Of a stretch of DNA of 64,000 bases, positions 24,624 to 34,185 are shown one piece after another; within the stretch, counting starts at the first letter, position 1, and each line of letters begins with the position of its first letter. Made by a program: the position numbers and the translations under genes. Source of the stretch: Pedobacter helvus (GTDB lineage: Bacteria > Bacteroidota > Bacteroidia > Sphingobacteriales > Sphingobacteriaceae); contig NZ_SRMP01000004.1 of assembly GCF_005925325.1 (NCBI RefSeq), positions 186,001 to 250,000 on the forward strand, in the 5' to 3' direction. The notes beneath the pieces are model-generated. The model was given only the letters and a program-made list of their open reading frames with translations, was not told the DNA's origin and searched no databases.

Positions 24624-27600
24624 ATGAATAAACTTTACCTAGCGGGCAAAGATAAGCCTGTGTTTATATCTTATTTGAGATTATTTTTACTGATCTCAGT
24701 TTTTATCACATCTACCACCCAATTGTCTTTTGGGCAAACTACCTATACATTTAGCTTTAAACAAGCGACATTAAATACTGTAATTTCTGAAATTGCGACT
24801 AAAACAAACTACCAATTTGTTTACGATGCTTCATTTACTCAAAAGGCAAAACCAATCAACGCAGAAATTAAATCTTCAGATATTAATGAGATACTAACCC
24901 AAGTTTTCAAAGATCAAGATTTTACTTACAGGGTAAACGGCAAAACCATTGTTATTAAATCTAAAGCTGCTGGAGAAAACACCTATGTATTACGCGGAAC
25001 TGTTAACGATAACGAAGGTTTACCAATGCCAGGTGTTACCATTACACAGAAAGGTACCAACAATATGGTGCATACAGATCAAAATGGATATTTTGCCATC
25101 TATGTAAGCGATAGTAATAACACCTTAATATTCTCTTACCTTGGTTACGAGCAAAAGGAAGTGAAATATTCTAGAGGAGCTTCTACAACTTCTATTGTGG
25201 TTGCACTAACGGCATCTAAATCGATATTACAGGAAGTGGTGGTAACAGGTTATCAAACTTCAAACAAAGCTAACTCCGCAGCTGCTATACCGGTAGTAGA
25301 TAATAAAACTTTAAACGAGAACATTAATGCCGACCTCTCTGCCGCATTAGAAGGAAGGGTTGCTGGTTTAGTATTTGAAAAAAACCCTAACAATGGTACT
25401 AGTGCTCCAGTGTTAAGAGGCATTAGTACTTTATCTATGTCTAATGTAGGAACAGCCCCTTTATTAGTAATTGATGGATTACCCACAGAACAAAGTTTAG
25501 ATGACATCAATCCTTACGACGTAGAAAGTGTGAGCGTATTAAAAGATGCTTCAGCTGCGTCAATTTACGGTTCAAGAGCAGCTAATGGGATTATTGTAAT
25601 CACTACCAAAAAGGGAAGTGGAAATCTGAAAGTAACCTTGAATTCAGACTTTTTCGTGTCTACCAAGCCTAATCTAGCTAACATGCACTATGCATCAACC
25701 AGTGATGTCATCGATTTTGAGCAGGCAGTATATAACAGAGAAAGAAGTAGATATACAAATACAGCAGCATTATTTGCCTATTATGGTGATGTGGGTAGCA
25801 GCGTAATTCGTTACTACAGTCCCTTATACCAATTAAATAGAGAGTTAGAAGAAGGAAAGATTAACAGAGGCCAATTTGAGAATACTTTAGACCAATGGCG
25901 TCAAAACGACTACATTAGAGATTATGCAGATAATGTTTGGCAAAACGAATTCAGACAACGTTACAATTTGTCTTTCGCCGGCGGAACAGCTAAGCAAAAT
26001 ACCTACGTATCCTTCAATTTCGATGATGCAAAAGGTAGAATTAAATACAACCAAAATCAAAACTACAACCTCTACGCAAAAAGCAGTTTCCAAATCAAAA
26101 GTTGGTTAAACGCTACAATTGGCATTAACGGAAATTATTCAGTTGTTGACGCTACCGATGGTGAATTTGGGAATTTCGATATCCAAAAACGTTACGAAAG
26201 AATTACTGATGAAAATGGGAATTTGGTAATATCCCCTTTTGTAGGCATCAGAGATGGTTTTACTGGAAGTTCGGTTATCAATCCCGCCATTGCGGCAAAA
26301 ATTAATGCTTTACCTGGCTTTAAGTCTTTTAACTTCAATGTTTTGAATCAACTACAAGAAGGTATTGCGCAGCAAAATTACTTAAGCTTAAGAGCTTTTA
26401 CCAACCTGGAGGCAAAAATTTGGAACGGACTAAGCTTCAACACTCAATTTCAATACGAAAACAATAGGACAAATGCAGAAGAATATCACGATGTAAATTC
26501 CTATAAGATGCGTTATGCCATCAATACACTAACGGGATACAATCCAACTACCAATGCCTATACTTACGTAGATGGGTTTTCTACTGGCGGCAGGTACAGA
26601 CAGCTTAACAAACAATCTAGCAACTACACTTTTAGAAACCAATTAAATTTTAATCAAAGTTTTGATCAAAACACTCACCAGTTCAACGCCATCGCTGGTT
26701 TCGAGATGCGAGAAACCTTTATTCCTAGAACAGTGGAGCAGTTAAGATATGGCTATGACCCGGTAACATTAACCTCGGCTTTGATCAATGCACAGTCGCT
26801 TAGCCAAACTGGTGCACCCAGCTATATATCGGGAAACAACAGAACCTTAAGCACATTGTCTCGTACCCAATCTGAAACTAAACACCGTTATTTTTCAGTG
26901 TACTCTAACGTAGGCTATACACTTTTGGGTAAATATAATTTAATGGGTAGTTTACGTATAGACCGTGCCGATTTTTTCGGTGCAGAGCCAAAATACAGAA
27001 ACCGTCCATTATGGTCTGTCGGTTTAGGTTGGAATGCTAGCGAGGAAGATTTTTTAAAGCAAGTACAATGGATTAACTTCTTAAAATTAAGAGCTACCTA
27101 CGGTGTAAATGGAAACGTAGATCAAAGTACTACGCCATACACGATTGCCACTAGAAAAAACGATAATCTTTTCCAATCGTTACAATATATCAATATTACG
27201 CAGCAGCCTAATCCAATGTTAAGATGGGAAAAAACTGCAACCGTAAACGTTGGCCTAGACTATAGCTTGTTCAACAATAAACTTAGAGGTAGCATAGACG
27301 TTTACGATAAGCACAGTTCTGATCTGCTTGCAACGACCGATCTTGATCCTACGGTAGGTGCATTAACTAGAAGAATTAATGCGGGCGAATTGCGAAATAG
27401 AGGTTTAGAATTTTCTGCTGGTTCAGAATGGTTCAAAAGAGGAGATTTTAGAATTAACTCTAACCTCGTATTAGCGTTTAACCGAACTAAAGTAGAGAAA
27501 ATCAATAGAGCTCAAGGAAATGCAAGTTTGTACGTAAGCTCGCCACGGGATTATTTCTTTGAGGGTGAATATTACAATAGTCTTTATGCTTATCGTTATG

Positions 27601-28247
27601 GTGGCATGACCAACGGTTATCCTTATATATTGGACGAAAACGGCAATCCTTCCCTTACTTTCGATGCCAATGGTAATCCTGTTCCAACCAGTGTAAAAAC
27701 GGTGAACAATGCCAATGCACTAGTAAATATGGGTAGCTTAACCCCTATTTATTCGGGCTCATTATCGCAGCGATTTTCTTACAAACAGTTTGATTTAAAT
27801 ATGTTATTGATATTCTCTGGCGGCAATAAAATGCGTAAAGAAACATTTGATTTAGGTTCTAACGACTTAAATAATGAAATTATCACGCAAAGATATACCA
27901 CAGCTAATCCAAACGGAAATCCTCGTTTGGCTGTAGACTATGCTGAAAATTTACTGGGAAGTAACTACATCAGTACCATAAGTAGTCAATGGAGAAATGC
28001 TGATATCAATGTAGTCAATGGAGATTATATTAAATTAAGAAACATCTCCTTCAGCTATAATTTGCCTAAAACTTTTGTAAACAAAGTCAACATATCATCA
28101 GCCAAGTTTACGTTTCAAATGAACAACATTTGGTATTGGAGCGCAGCTGGAAACGACATTGATCCGGAAACGTATTCGGTTAATGGCGGTAGTAGAACAC
28201 TTCCTCTTCCAAAGACTTATTTATTTGGTATCAACCTAACCCTGTAA
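24624..28247 (+). CDS. SusC/RagA-family TonB-dependent outer membrane transporter with STN domain
   Basis: A 1207-residue protein. The signal peptide ends near residue 38 (LSFGQ). The STN domain (about 42-110) contacts FecR, a carboxypeptidase-regulatory-like domain (about 115-200) starts with VLRGTVNDNEGLPMPGVTI, and the plug (about 205-330) has LSAALEGRVAGL, SIYGSRAANGIIVITTKKG. The rest is the barrel, ending YLFGINLTL. It imports a large ligand (glycan or peptide) using TonB energy. The paired SusD is 4 bp downstream. The linked protease suggests peptides or glycoproteins as substrate rather than polysaccharide; this is inferred. Confidence 0.95.
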   Translation: MNKLYLAGKDKPVFISYLRLFLLISVFITSTTQLSFGQTTYTFSFKQATLNTVISEIATKTNYQFVYDASFTQKAKPINAEIKSSDINEILTQVFKDQDFTYRVNGKTIVIKSKAAGENTYVLRGTVNDNEGLPMPGVTITQKGTNNMVHTDQNGYFAIYVSDSNNTLIFSYLGYEQKEVKYSRGASTTSIVVALTASKSILQEVVVTGYQTSNKANSAAAIPVVDNKTLNENINADLSAALEGRVAGLVFEKNPNNGTSAPVLRGISTLSMSNVGTAPLLVIDGLPTEQSLDDINPYDVESVSVLKDASAASIYGSRAANGIIVITTKKGSGNLKVTLNSDFFVSTKPNLANMHYASTSDVIDFEQAVYNRERSRYTNTAALFAYYGDVGSSVIRYYSPLYQLNRELEEGKINRGQFENTLDQWRQNDYIRDYADNVWQNEFRQRYNLSFAGGTAKQNTYVSFNFDDAKGRIKYNQNQNYNLYAKSSFQIKSWLNATIGINGNYSVVDATDGEFGNFDIQKRYERITDENGNLVISPFVGIRDGFTGSSVINPAIAAKINALPGFKSFNFNVLNQLQEGIAQQNYLSLRAFTNLEAKIWNGLSFNTQFQYENNRTNAEEYHDVNSYKMRYAINTLTGYNPTTNAYTYVDGFSTGGRYRQLNKQSSNYTFRNQLNFNQSFDQNTHQFNAIAGFEMRETFIPRTVEQLRYGYDPVTLTSALINAQSLSQTGAPSYISGNNRTLSTLSRTQSETKHRYFSVYSNVGYTLLGKYNLMGSLRIDRADFFGAEPKYRNRPLWSVGLGWNASEEDFLKQVQWINFLKLRATYGVNGNVDQSTTPYTIATRKNDNLFQSLQYINITQQPNPMLRWEKTATVNVGLDYSLFNNKLRGSIDVYDKHSSDLLATTDLDPTVGALTRRINAGELRNRGLEFSAGSEWFKRGDFRINSNLVLAFNRTKVEKINRAQGNASLYVSSPRDYFFEGEYYNSLYAYRYGGMTNGYPYILDENGNPSLTFDANGNPVPTSVKTVNNANALVNMGSLTPIYSGSLSQRFSYKQFDLNMLLIFSGGNKMRKETFDLGSNDLNNEIITQRYTTANPNGNPRLAVDYAENLLGSNYISTISSQWRNADINVVNGDYIKLRNISFSYNLPKTFVNKVNISSAKFTFQMNNIWYWSAAGNDIDPETYSVNGGSRTLPLPKTYLFGINLTL

Positions 28248-28251
28248 AATA

Positions 28252-29679
28252 ATGAAGCATATTAAATTACTATTCCTGTTACTAGCTGTGTTGAATTTTA
28301 CAGCATGCGAAAAATATACAGATGTAACTCCAAAAGGTTCCCTGATTGTGGAAACCGCCTCTCAATTCCATGAAATGGTATCACTTCCTGGCCGTGGCTA
28401 CCCAATTAATAACTTTCAATATTTATCTGATGACCAGTGGATGAAGGAGTCTAACGTAATTGGTAGAACGCCGAACGTAGACATCATTAACTTCACTTTT
28501 GATGAAAAAACGGAACGTGTTGGGATGTTCACACAATCATCTTTTTACAACCAAGCATATAGTTACATTAATAGATGGAATACGATAATCTCATTAGTAG
28601 ATGATAGCAAGGGCGATGAGGCCACCAAGCAATTGGCAAAAGCAGAAGCTAAAGTTTACCGGGCACACGATCATTTTCTATTGGTTAATCACTACGCCAA
28701 GGCTTATGATCCGCAAACTGCAGCTACAGATGGAGGAATTTGTATTATGGACAAGTTTGATCTTGAGGCCAAGCCTAAAAAATCTACCGTGGCACAGGTT
28801 TATGATTTTATTCAGAAGGATATTGATGAAGCTTTACCGTACTTGCAAGAAAAGCCATTAGACGTATACCACCCTTCTTTGGCATTTGCTTATGCATTAA
28901 AAGCTAAAATCCATTTGTTTAAGCGAGAAGTTGCTCAAGCTAAAGCAGCTGCAGAAAAGTCTTTGAGCTATAACAGCCAAATCTTTGATATGGTTGCCTA
29001 CGCAGCAGAAGGCGGTCCTACTGCAAAGGCCATTACTGCTGGGAATAATCCTGAAGTACTAAGCTTTATGTATATGACCGGCATCACAGAATTGAATTTT
29101 GCCTACATCAATATCATCAGTCCGGAGTTAAGGGATTTGTACGGAAATAACGATGCTCGTTTTAATTTATTTTATAACTCTACCCATACTTCAAACTTAG
29201 ACATCGGTTCGAATACCGCTTACTGGGCAACGCAATATACCAAGTTCTTTATGCCAACGGTGGGTATGAAAACTACCGAAGTTTATTTGATGTTAGCCGA
29301 ATGCTATGCTAGAGAAAACAACTTTGCTGAAGCTGTGGCCGTTCTTAACAAATTAAGAGCAAAACGTATTTTAGCAGGCGGAACAGTAAACTTAACGGTG
29401 CCAACTACTAGAAAAGAAACGATGGATTTGGTAATTAACGAACGCAGACGTGAATTGATACTTGGTTTCAATCGCTTTTTTGATTTAAAGCGATTAAATA
29501 CAGAGCCAGAATATGCCAAAACTATTGTCCGCAAATTCCCGCTTGTTAATAAAACGGTTCCGCAACAAACTTATACTTTACAGCCTAACTCAAGGTTATA
29601 CATTATTCCTTTTCCTTTAAATGCTTTGAGAATGAACCCATCTCTTACATTAAATACTGACGAAAGAATACCTTTTTAA
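28252..29679 (+). CDS. SusD/RagB-family surface lipoprotein
   Basis: The 475-residue lipoprotein has a signal ending FTAC (Cys19). It has SusD-type TPR helices (NRWNTIISLVDD, AEAKVYRAHDHFLLVNHYAKAY about 120-145) and the C-terminal SusD block (EVYLMLAECYARENNF, LNKLRAKR, INERRRELILGFNRFFDLKRLN). It lids the SusC barrel and helps choose the ligand. The spacing to SusC is 4 bp and to the protease 6 bp, so the genes are one operon. Confidence 0.94.
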   Translation: MKHIKLLFLLLAVLNFTACEKYTDVTPKGSLIVETASQFHEMVSLPGRGYPINNFQYLSDDQWMKESNVIGRTPNVDIINFTFDEKTERVGMFTQSSFYNQAYSYINRWNTIISLVDDSKGDEATKQLAKAEAKVYRAHDHFLLVNHYAKAYDPQTAATDGGICIMDKFDLEAKPKKSTVAQVYDFIQKDIDEALPYLQEKPLDVYHPSLAFAYALKAKIHLFKREVAQAKAAAEKSLSYNSQIFDMVAYAAEGGPTAKAITAGNNPEVLSFMYMTGITELNFAYINIISPELRDLYGNNDARFNLFYNSTHTSNLDIGSNTAYWATQYTKFFMPTVGMKTTEVYLMLAECYARENNFAEAVAVLNKLRAKRILAGGTVNLTVPTTRKETMDLVINERRRELILGFNRFFDLKRLNTEPEYAKTIVRKFPLVNKTVPQQTYTLQPNSRLYIIPFPLNALRMNPSLTLNTDERIPF

Positions 29680-29685
29680 TATTAG

Positions 29686-32124
29686 ATGAAGAAACTATTC
29701 GTAATCATAAGCATACTCGCTGCCTCGCAGCAGTATGCTTATTCGCAAGCACAACCTGAAAAAAAAGCCGACAGTACACAGCTGAAATCTACGCTGCAAC
29801 CCTACAACAAAGTGATAGGCGCTAATGCCAAGACCAAAGTAGGCTTATTTGCTGTTACTCAAGCAGACAATAAATACTACTTTGAAATTCCTGACAGCTT
29901 ATTTAACCGTTATATGCTTACGGTTACCCGCTATTTGGCTACGCCGCAAGGTATGAGTAGTTTTGGTGGTGAAAAAGCTAACGAACAAACCATATATTTC
30001 GAAAAGGGTAACAATAATACGGTCTACTTAAGATCGCTGCAATACAGACAAGATGTACGCAAGCCCGATGATATGCTCGCTAAAGCTATGGCAGGAAGTA
30101 ACGAAAATCCGATCGTTTCAGCTTTCCCTATCAAAACCACCAACCCTACTAATGGAAATGTGGTGATAGAAGTAACAGACGCTTTCAAGAAGGAAAATCC
30201 GATGTTTTCTCTAGCTAACAGCGAAAAATCAGAGAAGAAATTAACTTCCTTGGCAGATGATAAATCGTTCATCGAAACTATCAACACCTACCCTATCAAT
30301 ATTGAGGTTAAAACTACGAAGACTTATGGTAATAGTTTAGCAAGTGCCGGTAGCGTAACCTTGAGGCTAAACACCTCTATCGTATTACTGCCAAAAGTAC
30401 CGATGCGTAAACGTTTTTTTGATGAACGAGTGGGTTTCTTTGCTAATAAATATGTCTTATTTGATGATGACCAACAGCGTGCTCAAACCAAATATATTGT
30501 ACAACGTTACCGTTTGGAACCTAAGGATGCCGATATAAAAAAATATCAAGCGGGCCAATTGGTAGAACCTAAAAAGCAAATCGTCTACTACATCGATCCG
30601 GCTACGCCAAAAAAATGGAGACCTTATTTAATTGCTGGTATCAACGATTGGCAAAAAGCTTTCGAAGCTGCTGGCTTTAAGAATGCGATTATAGGTAAAG
30701 AATGGCCAGAAAACGACAGTACCATGAGCTTGGAAGATGCTCGTTACTCGGTGGTGAGGTATTACGCTTCTGAAACTCCAAATGCCTACGGTCCACGCAT
30801 CAGCGACCCACGCAGTGGCGAAATTATTGAAAGTCATGTAGGTTGGTTTCACAATGTGATGAAATTGGTGCAAGGCTGGTACATGATACAGGCTGGCCCA
30901 CTAGATCCGAGGGCTAGAAAAATGCACTTGGATGACGAATTGATGGGTCAATTGATAAGGTTTGTTTCTTCACATGAAATTGGCCATACTATAGGTTTAC
31001 GCCATAATATGGGTGCTAGCTATGCTACTCCAGTTGAAAAATTACGAGATAAAAAGTGGGTAGAAGCCAACGGACATACTGTTTCTATTATGGATTATGC
31101 TCGTTTCAATTACGTAGCGCAGCCTGAAGATAATATTAGTGCTAAAGGGATTTATCCAAGAATTGGAATGTATGACAGGTGGGCAATTAAATGGGGTTAT
31201 ACATTTTTCCCAAAAGCAAAAGATGAGTTCGAAGAGGAAAATATTCTTGCTAAATTAACTACCGATAGTTTAACCGCTAATCCTAAATTATGGTTTGGTG
31301 GCGAAGGTAAGGATGAAGATCCTCGAAGTCAATCGGAAGATTTAGGTGACAATTCTATCATAGCAAGCGATTACGGCATCAAAAACCTAAAAAGAGTAGT
31401 TCCAAACCTGATCAAATGGACTTACGAACCTAACGATGCTTACAATAATCTTTCGGATATGCATAAGTCTGTGGTAAGGCAATATGTAAGATATTTGTAT
31501 CACGTATTGAAAAATATCGGCAATAACTACGTTACTAAGAGAACAGTGGAGGAGAAAGGTCTGGTTTATCAGCCTGTACCCAAAGCAAAAGTGAAGGCTG
31601 CTGTAGATTATCTAGGCAGACAATTGTTTGAAGCACCGTTGTGGCTTTATCCGCAAGAAATTACACAACTAATCCCAACAAAAGCCACCGATGAAATTTC
31701 TGATCAGCAAAATCAGACATTAACCATGTTGTTAAGCTCGGGGATGTTGTACAACATTAATCAAAAAGCACTACAGTTTGAAGGAGCTTATACTGTACCC
31801 GAGTTTTTAAATGATTTGCAGCAAACGGTTTGGATCAAGTTCTCCGGCAACGAAAAGTCAGACTTCTTCCGCAGAAGCTCGCAACGCAGTTATGTAGAGA
31901 AATTGGGGATGCTTTTACTACCGAAAGAACTTGACGCCACTAAAGTATTGAATAACGCTTTGCGGAGTGATGTGAGGTTATACGGACAGCAGCACCTTAT
32001 CCAATTGCGAGCCGATGTTGAAAAACTGATGGTAGGTAGCAGTGGTTTGAACAAATTGCACTATAAAAACATACTAGTTGATATCGATAAAATTCTTTCA
32101 AAAATTAATAAAACAGACTCATGA
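29686..32124 (+). CDS. Secreted zinc metalloprotease, DUF5117/DUF4953 type (metzincin-like)
   Basis: An 812-residue protein with a signal peptide (MKKLFVIISILAASQQYAYSQ). The N-terminal half (about 60-300) looks like the DUF5117 region. The catalytic motif HEIGHTIGLRH lies at about 430-440 (HExxHxxGxxH, three zinc His plus catalytic Glu), and a Met-turn, SIMDYARF, about 30 residues later fits the metzincin clan. The C-terminal part matches the DUF4953-type zinc protease layout. It is the third gene of the SusCD operon and overlaps the next gene by 4 bp. It probably cuts proteins at the surface or in the periplasm to feed SusCD. Confidence 0.9.
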   Translation: MKKLFVIISILAASQQYAYSQAQPEKKADSTQLKSTLQPYNKVIGANAKTKVGLFAVTQADNKYYFEIPDSLFNRYMLTVTRYLATPQGMSSFGGEKANEQTIYFEKGNNNTVYLRSLQYRQDVRKPDDMLAKAMAGSNENPIVSAFPIKTTNPTNGNVVIEVTDAFKKENPMFSLANSEKSEKKLTSLADDKSFIETINTYPINIEVKTTKTYGNSLASAGSVTLRLNTSIVLLPKVPMRKRFFDERVGFFANKYVLFDDDQQRAQTKYIVQRYRLEPKDADIKKYQAGQLVEPKKQIVYYIDPATPKKWRPYLIAGINDWQKAFEAAGFKNAIIGKEWPENDSTMSLEDARYSVVRYYASETPNAYGPRISDPRSGEIIESHVGWFHNVMKLVQGWYMIQAGPLDPRARKMHLDDELMGQLIRFVSSHEIGHTIGLRHNMGASYATPVEKLRDKKWVEANGHTVSIMDYARFNYVAQPEDNISAKGIYPRIGMYDRWAIKWGYTFFPKAKDEFEEENILAKLTTDSLTANPKLWFGGEGKDEDPRSQSEDLGDNSIIASDYGIKNLKRVVPNLIKWTYEPNDAYNNLSDMHKSVVRQYVRYLYHVLKNIGNNYVTKRTVEEKGLVYQPVPKAKVKAAVDYLGRQLFEAPLWLYPQEITQLIPTKATDEISDQQNQTLTMLLSSGMLYNINQKALQFEGAYTVPEFLNDLQQTVWIKFSGNEKSDFFRRSSQRSYVEKLGMLLLPKELDATKVLNNALRSDVRLYGQQHLIQLRADVEKLMVGSSGLNKLHYKNILVDIDKILSKINKTDS

Positions 32125-32642
32125 GAAAAATATTAATCGCCGTATTTATTGGCTTGTGCAGTTTTGCACAAGCGCAAACCATGTCAGAAAAAGAAGTTAC
32201 GCCAGACCTGGTGGCAAAACGTGAAGCACAGAAAAAGGAAATCATCAAAAATTATCTGGAACTACGAAATGACTTCGTGATCTCGGATAGTGTCGCTGCG
32301 GTAAATAATGCAAAGGCATTAATCTCATCATTTAATACTTTTAAGTTTAAAAAACTGACTTTAGAAAAGATGAATGAGGCTACGATTACACGAGGAGAAA
32401 TTATAGACTTAGCTACAGCAATTGCAGCTACAAAAGACATTAACAAGCAACGAAAATCTTTTAGTTCGCTTTCCACAAAATTTTGGGCTATCGCTGATAA
32501 ATTGAAACCAGCTGAAATGCCATTATACCAACAAGTTTGCCCAATGACAGGCGATATTTGGCTAAGTGAAAGTAAGGAAATTAAAAACCCTTACTTCCCC
32601 AAAAATATGTTGACTTGCGGTGAGGTAAAAGCAAGTTTATAA
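32121..32642 (+). CDS. DUF3347-type periplasmic protein
   Basis: The 173 residues carry a signal peptide (to FAQAQ) and a helical region. The C-terminal motif VCPMTGDIWLSESKEIKNPY then MLTCGEV is the pattern of DUF3347, with its two Cys and CPM motif; some such proteins are fused to copper efflux CusB adaptors. Here it is free-standing and coupled by a 4-bp ATGA overlap to the metalloprotease. It may bind a metal and serve the zinc protease or its folding. That is inference; the family itself has no agreed activity. Confidence 0.8.
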   Translation: MRKILIAVFIGLCSFAQAQTMSEKEVTPDLVAKREAQKKEIIKNYLELRNDFVISDSVAAVNNAKALISSFNTFKFKKLTLEKMNEATITRGEIIDLATAIAATKDINKQRKSFSSLSTKFWAIADKLKPAEMPLYQQVCPMTGDIWLSESKEIKNPYFPKNMLTCGEVKASL

Positions 32643-32667
32643 AGATTAAATTTAGGTTTAGTTTGAT

Positions 32668-32699
32668 AAAATGCGGCTGTCTGGATGGAAGCCGCATTT
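32668..32699 (+). terminator. Hairpin after the SusCD-protease operon
   Basis: AAATGCGGCT pairs perfectly with AGCCGCATTT around a loop with CTGGATGG. The T tract is short and interrupted (TTTGTCTT), so it is a weaker terminator or an RNA-stabilising end. The loop resembles that of the hairpin upstream of the ECF gene at 22628. Confidence 0.6.
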
Positions 32700-32822
32700 G
32701 TCTTATTATAACAAAATTGCATTAAAAACTAATTCTCCGATATAAATGAAACTGCCAAACTGACCCTGAAATAAATTTGCTTCGTAACTGTTGCACGGTT
32801 AGAGTAACTACAGATTTAAGCC

Positions 32823-32848
32823 CGTCATACTGAATTTATTTCAGCATC
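32823..32848. repeat. REP-like half element
   Basis: The stretch beginning CGTCATACTGAATTTATTTC resembles the interspersed CGTCATACTGAA...TTTCAGTATC sequences of Bacteroidota. It is a half unit with no matching arm nearby. The rest of 32643-32906 has nothing coding that I can see. Confidence 0.45.
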
Positions 32849-32906
32849 AGCTATATAGGCTTTACCAAACTTAATATTATAAAGTAACGATGTAGAATTT
32901 TATCGT

Positions 32907-33290
32907 TTACAAAACCAATTCCTGCATCAGTTTATTTAATGTTTCTTCGGCATCTACACAAAAACCTGGATGTACTTTAGAGCATTGCACTACCGTACTT
33001 CTAGTTGCAGTTAGCCACCTAAATCTGCTAGCTAAATCTAATGCTCCAATTGGCCCTGCGGTCTTTCCTCCCCTGCTAATATTTACAATGGCGTTTAAGT
33101 TATCCTCAATAACTTCAACTTCCAACTCGCAATTTAAAGCCTTCAATCTTTCAGGCGAAACTTTAAATGCAGCGTTCAGGTACTTCTGTTTTGCACAATA
33201 CAGAATAACTCCCACGTTAATGAATTCTTCGCGTTCTACCCTAGGCATTACCCGAATTACGGCATACTCAAATAAGTGTCTGTCTTGCAT
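32907..33290 (-). CDS. DUF3037 protein, partner of HipA-like kinase
   Basis: As called from the ATG at 33290 the protein has 127 residues. It has the DUF3037 pattern: HLFEYAVIRVMPRVEREEFI then NVGVILYC, with a central basic stretch and SRFRWLTATRST (about 88-99). Earlier in-frame starts at 33302 and 33326 add up to 12 residues. It overlaps the 3' end of the HipA-like kinase gene, so the two are co-translated. The same pairing recurs in other genomes in my recollection. Function unknown; a dedicated partner of the kinase is likely. Confidence 0.82.
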   Translation of the reverse strand: MQDRHLFEYAVIRVMPRVEREEFINVGVILYCAKQKYLNAAFKVSPERLKALNCELEVEVIEDNLNAIVNISRGGKTAGPIGALDLASRFRWLTATRSTVVQCSKVHPGFCVDAEETLNKLMQELVL

Positions 33291-34071
33291 TTTCGGCTTC
33301 ATTAACAAAAACTGAAGAGTTTTCAATTCGAGTATTCAAAAAATAGGCATAAGCTTTTCGCTGATCTTCGGCAGTTTCGAAACTACGTTCATCTAGCCAT
33401 ACCTCAGGTATTAAAGCTAAAATATCATCAATCAATTGTGGAGTTAAAATAGCTTTTAGCTCTGCGTCCACAGCTGCAATTTCACTAGCTTGCGGGAGTA
33501 ACACATGATCTTTCACTAACACAAAAGGACGTTTGGCTTGTTCTTCCCAATTTTGCCATGAATGATGAAAATATAGTGAAGCTCCGTGATCAATTAACCA
33601 TAATTCTTTATGCCAGTATAACATATTCGTGTTACGAGGAGTTCTATCCATATTGGTCAGCAAACAATCCATCCACACAATTTTAGATGCCAGAACGGGA
33701 TCTATTTTCGTGATCGTCGGATCGTATGTAATAGCGCCAGATAGATAGTGTAATGCTAAATTTAAACCTACGCTGGCTTTCAGCAAATCTTGAATTTCCT
33801 CATCGGGTTCTGTCCTTCCAAAAGCTTCATCCAAATTCGCAAAAACCAGCTCTGGCATTTTCAAACCTAAAGCACGAGCAATTTCGCCACCAATAATCTC
33901 CGAAATCAAGGCCTTATGCCCTTGTCCGGCACCTCTAAACTTCAGCACATATAAAAACCCATCATCTGCCTCTGCAATTGCAGGCATAGAACCACCTTCT
34001 CGCAAAGGCGTTACGTAACGTGTTACATTAACTGTTCGCAGTTCTAAACTATTTTTTTCTGTATTCGTCAT
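33268..34071 (-). CDS. HipA-like protein kinase family (HipA_2 type)
   Basis: A 267-residue protein with a compact kinase-like fold. An ATP-site region has FLYVLKFRGAGQGHKAL and EIIGGEIARALGL (Lys plus Glu). A catalytic loop M-D-R-T-P-R-N-T-N (about 140-150) supplies Asp and Asn, and the metal-binding IDHGASL (about 160-166) resembles the DFG motif. It lacks the HipA N-terminal subdomain and is shorter than HipA toxins (about 440). No HipB-like antitoxin is next to it; the coupled partner is a DUF3037 protein. Kinase activity is inferred from motifs; the target is unknown. Confidence 0.82.
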   Translation of the reverse strand: MTNTEKNSLELRTVNVTRYVTPLREGGSMPAIAEADDGFLYVLKFRGAGQGHKALISEIIGGEIARALGLKMPELVFANLDEAFGRTEPDEEIQDLLKASVGLNLALHYLSGAITYDPTITKIDPVLASKIVWMDCLLTNMDRTPRNTNMLYWHKELWLIDHGASLYFHHSWQNWEEQAKRPFVLVKDHVLLPQASEIAAVDAELKAILTPQLIDDILALIPEVWLDERSFETAEDQRKAYAYFLNTRIENSSVFVNEAENARQTLI

Positions 34072-34185
34072 ACCAAGCCAAAGGTAATGGAAGATAATGT
34101 AACCAAAAAATTTGTCGCCACTAATTGGTAGAAGCTAACAAAAAACTGATATTTGGTAATACACACTAAAACCTAGATATAAGGT

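Noticed and set aside
24624..29679. Polysaccharide utilisation locus reading of the SusCD pair
   Set aside because: No glycoside hydrolase, lyase or sulfatase lies next to it; the linked enzyme is a protease.
33268..34071. Classical HipBA toxin-antitoxin
   Set aside because: The kinase is too short, lacks the N-terminal HipA subdomain, and no HipB-type helix-turn-helix gene is adjacent.
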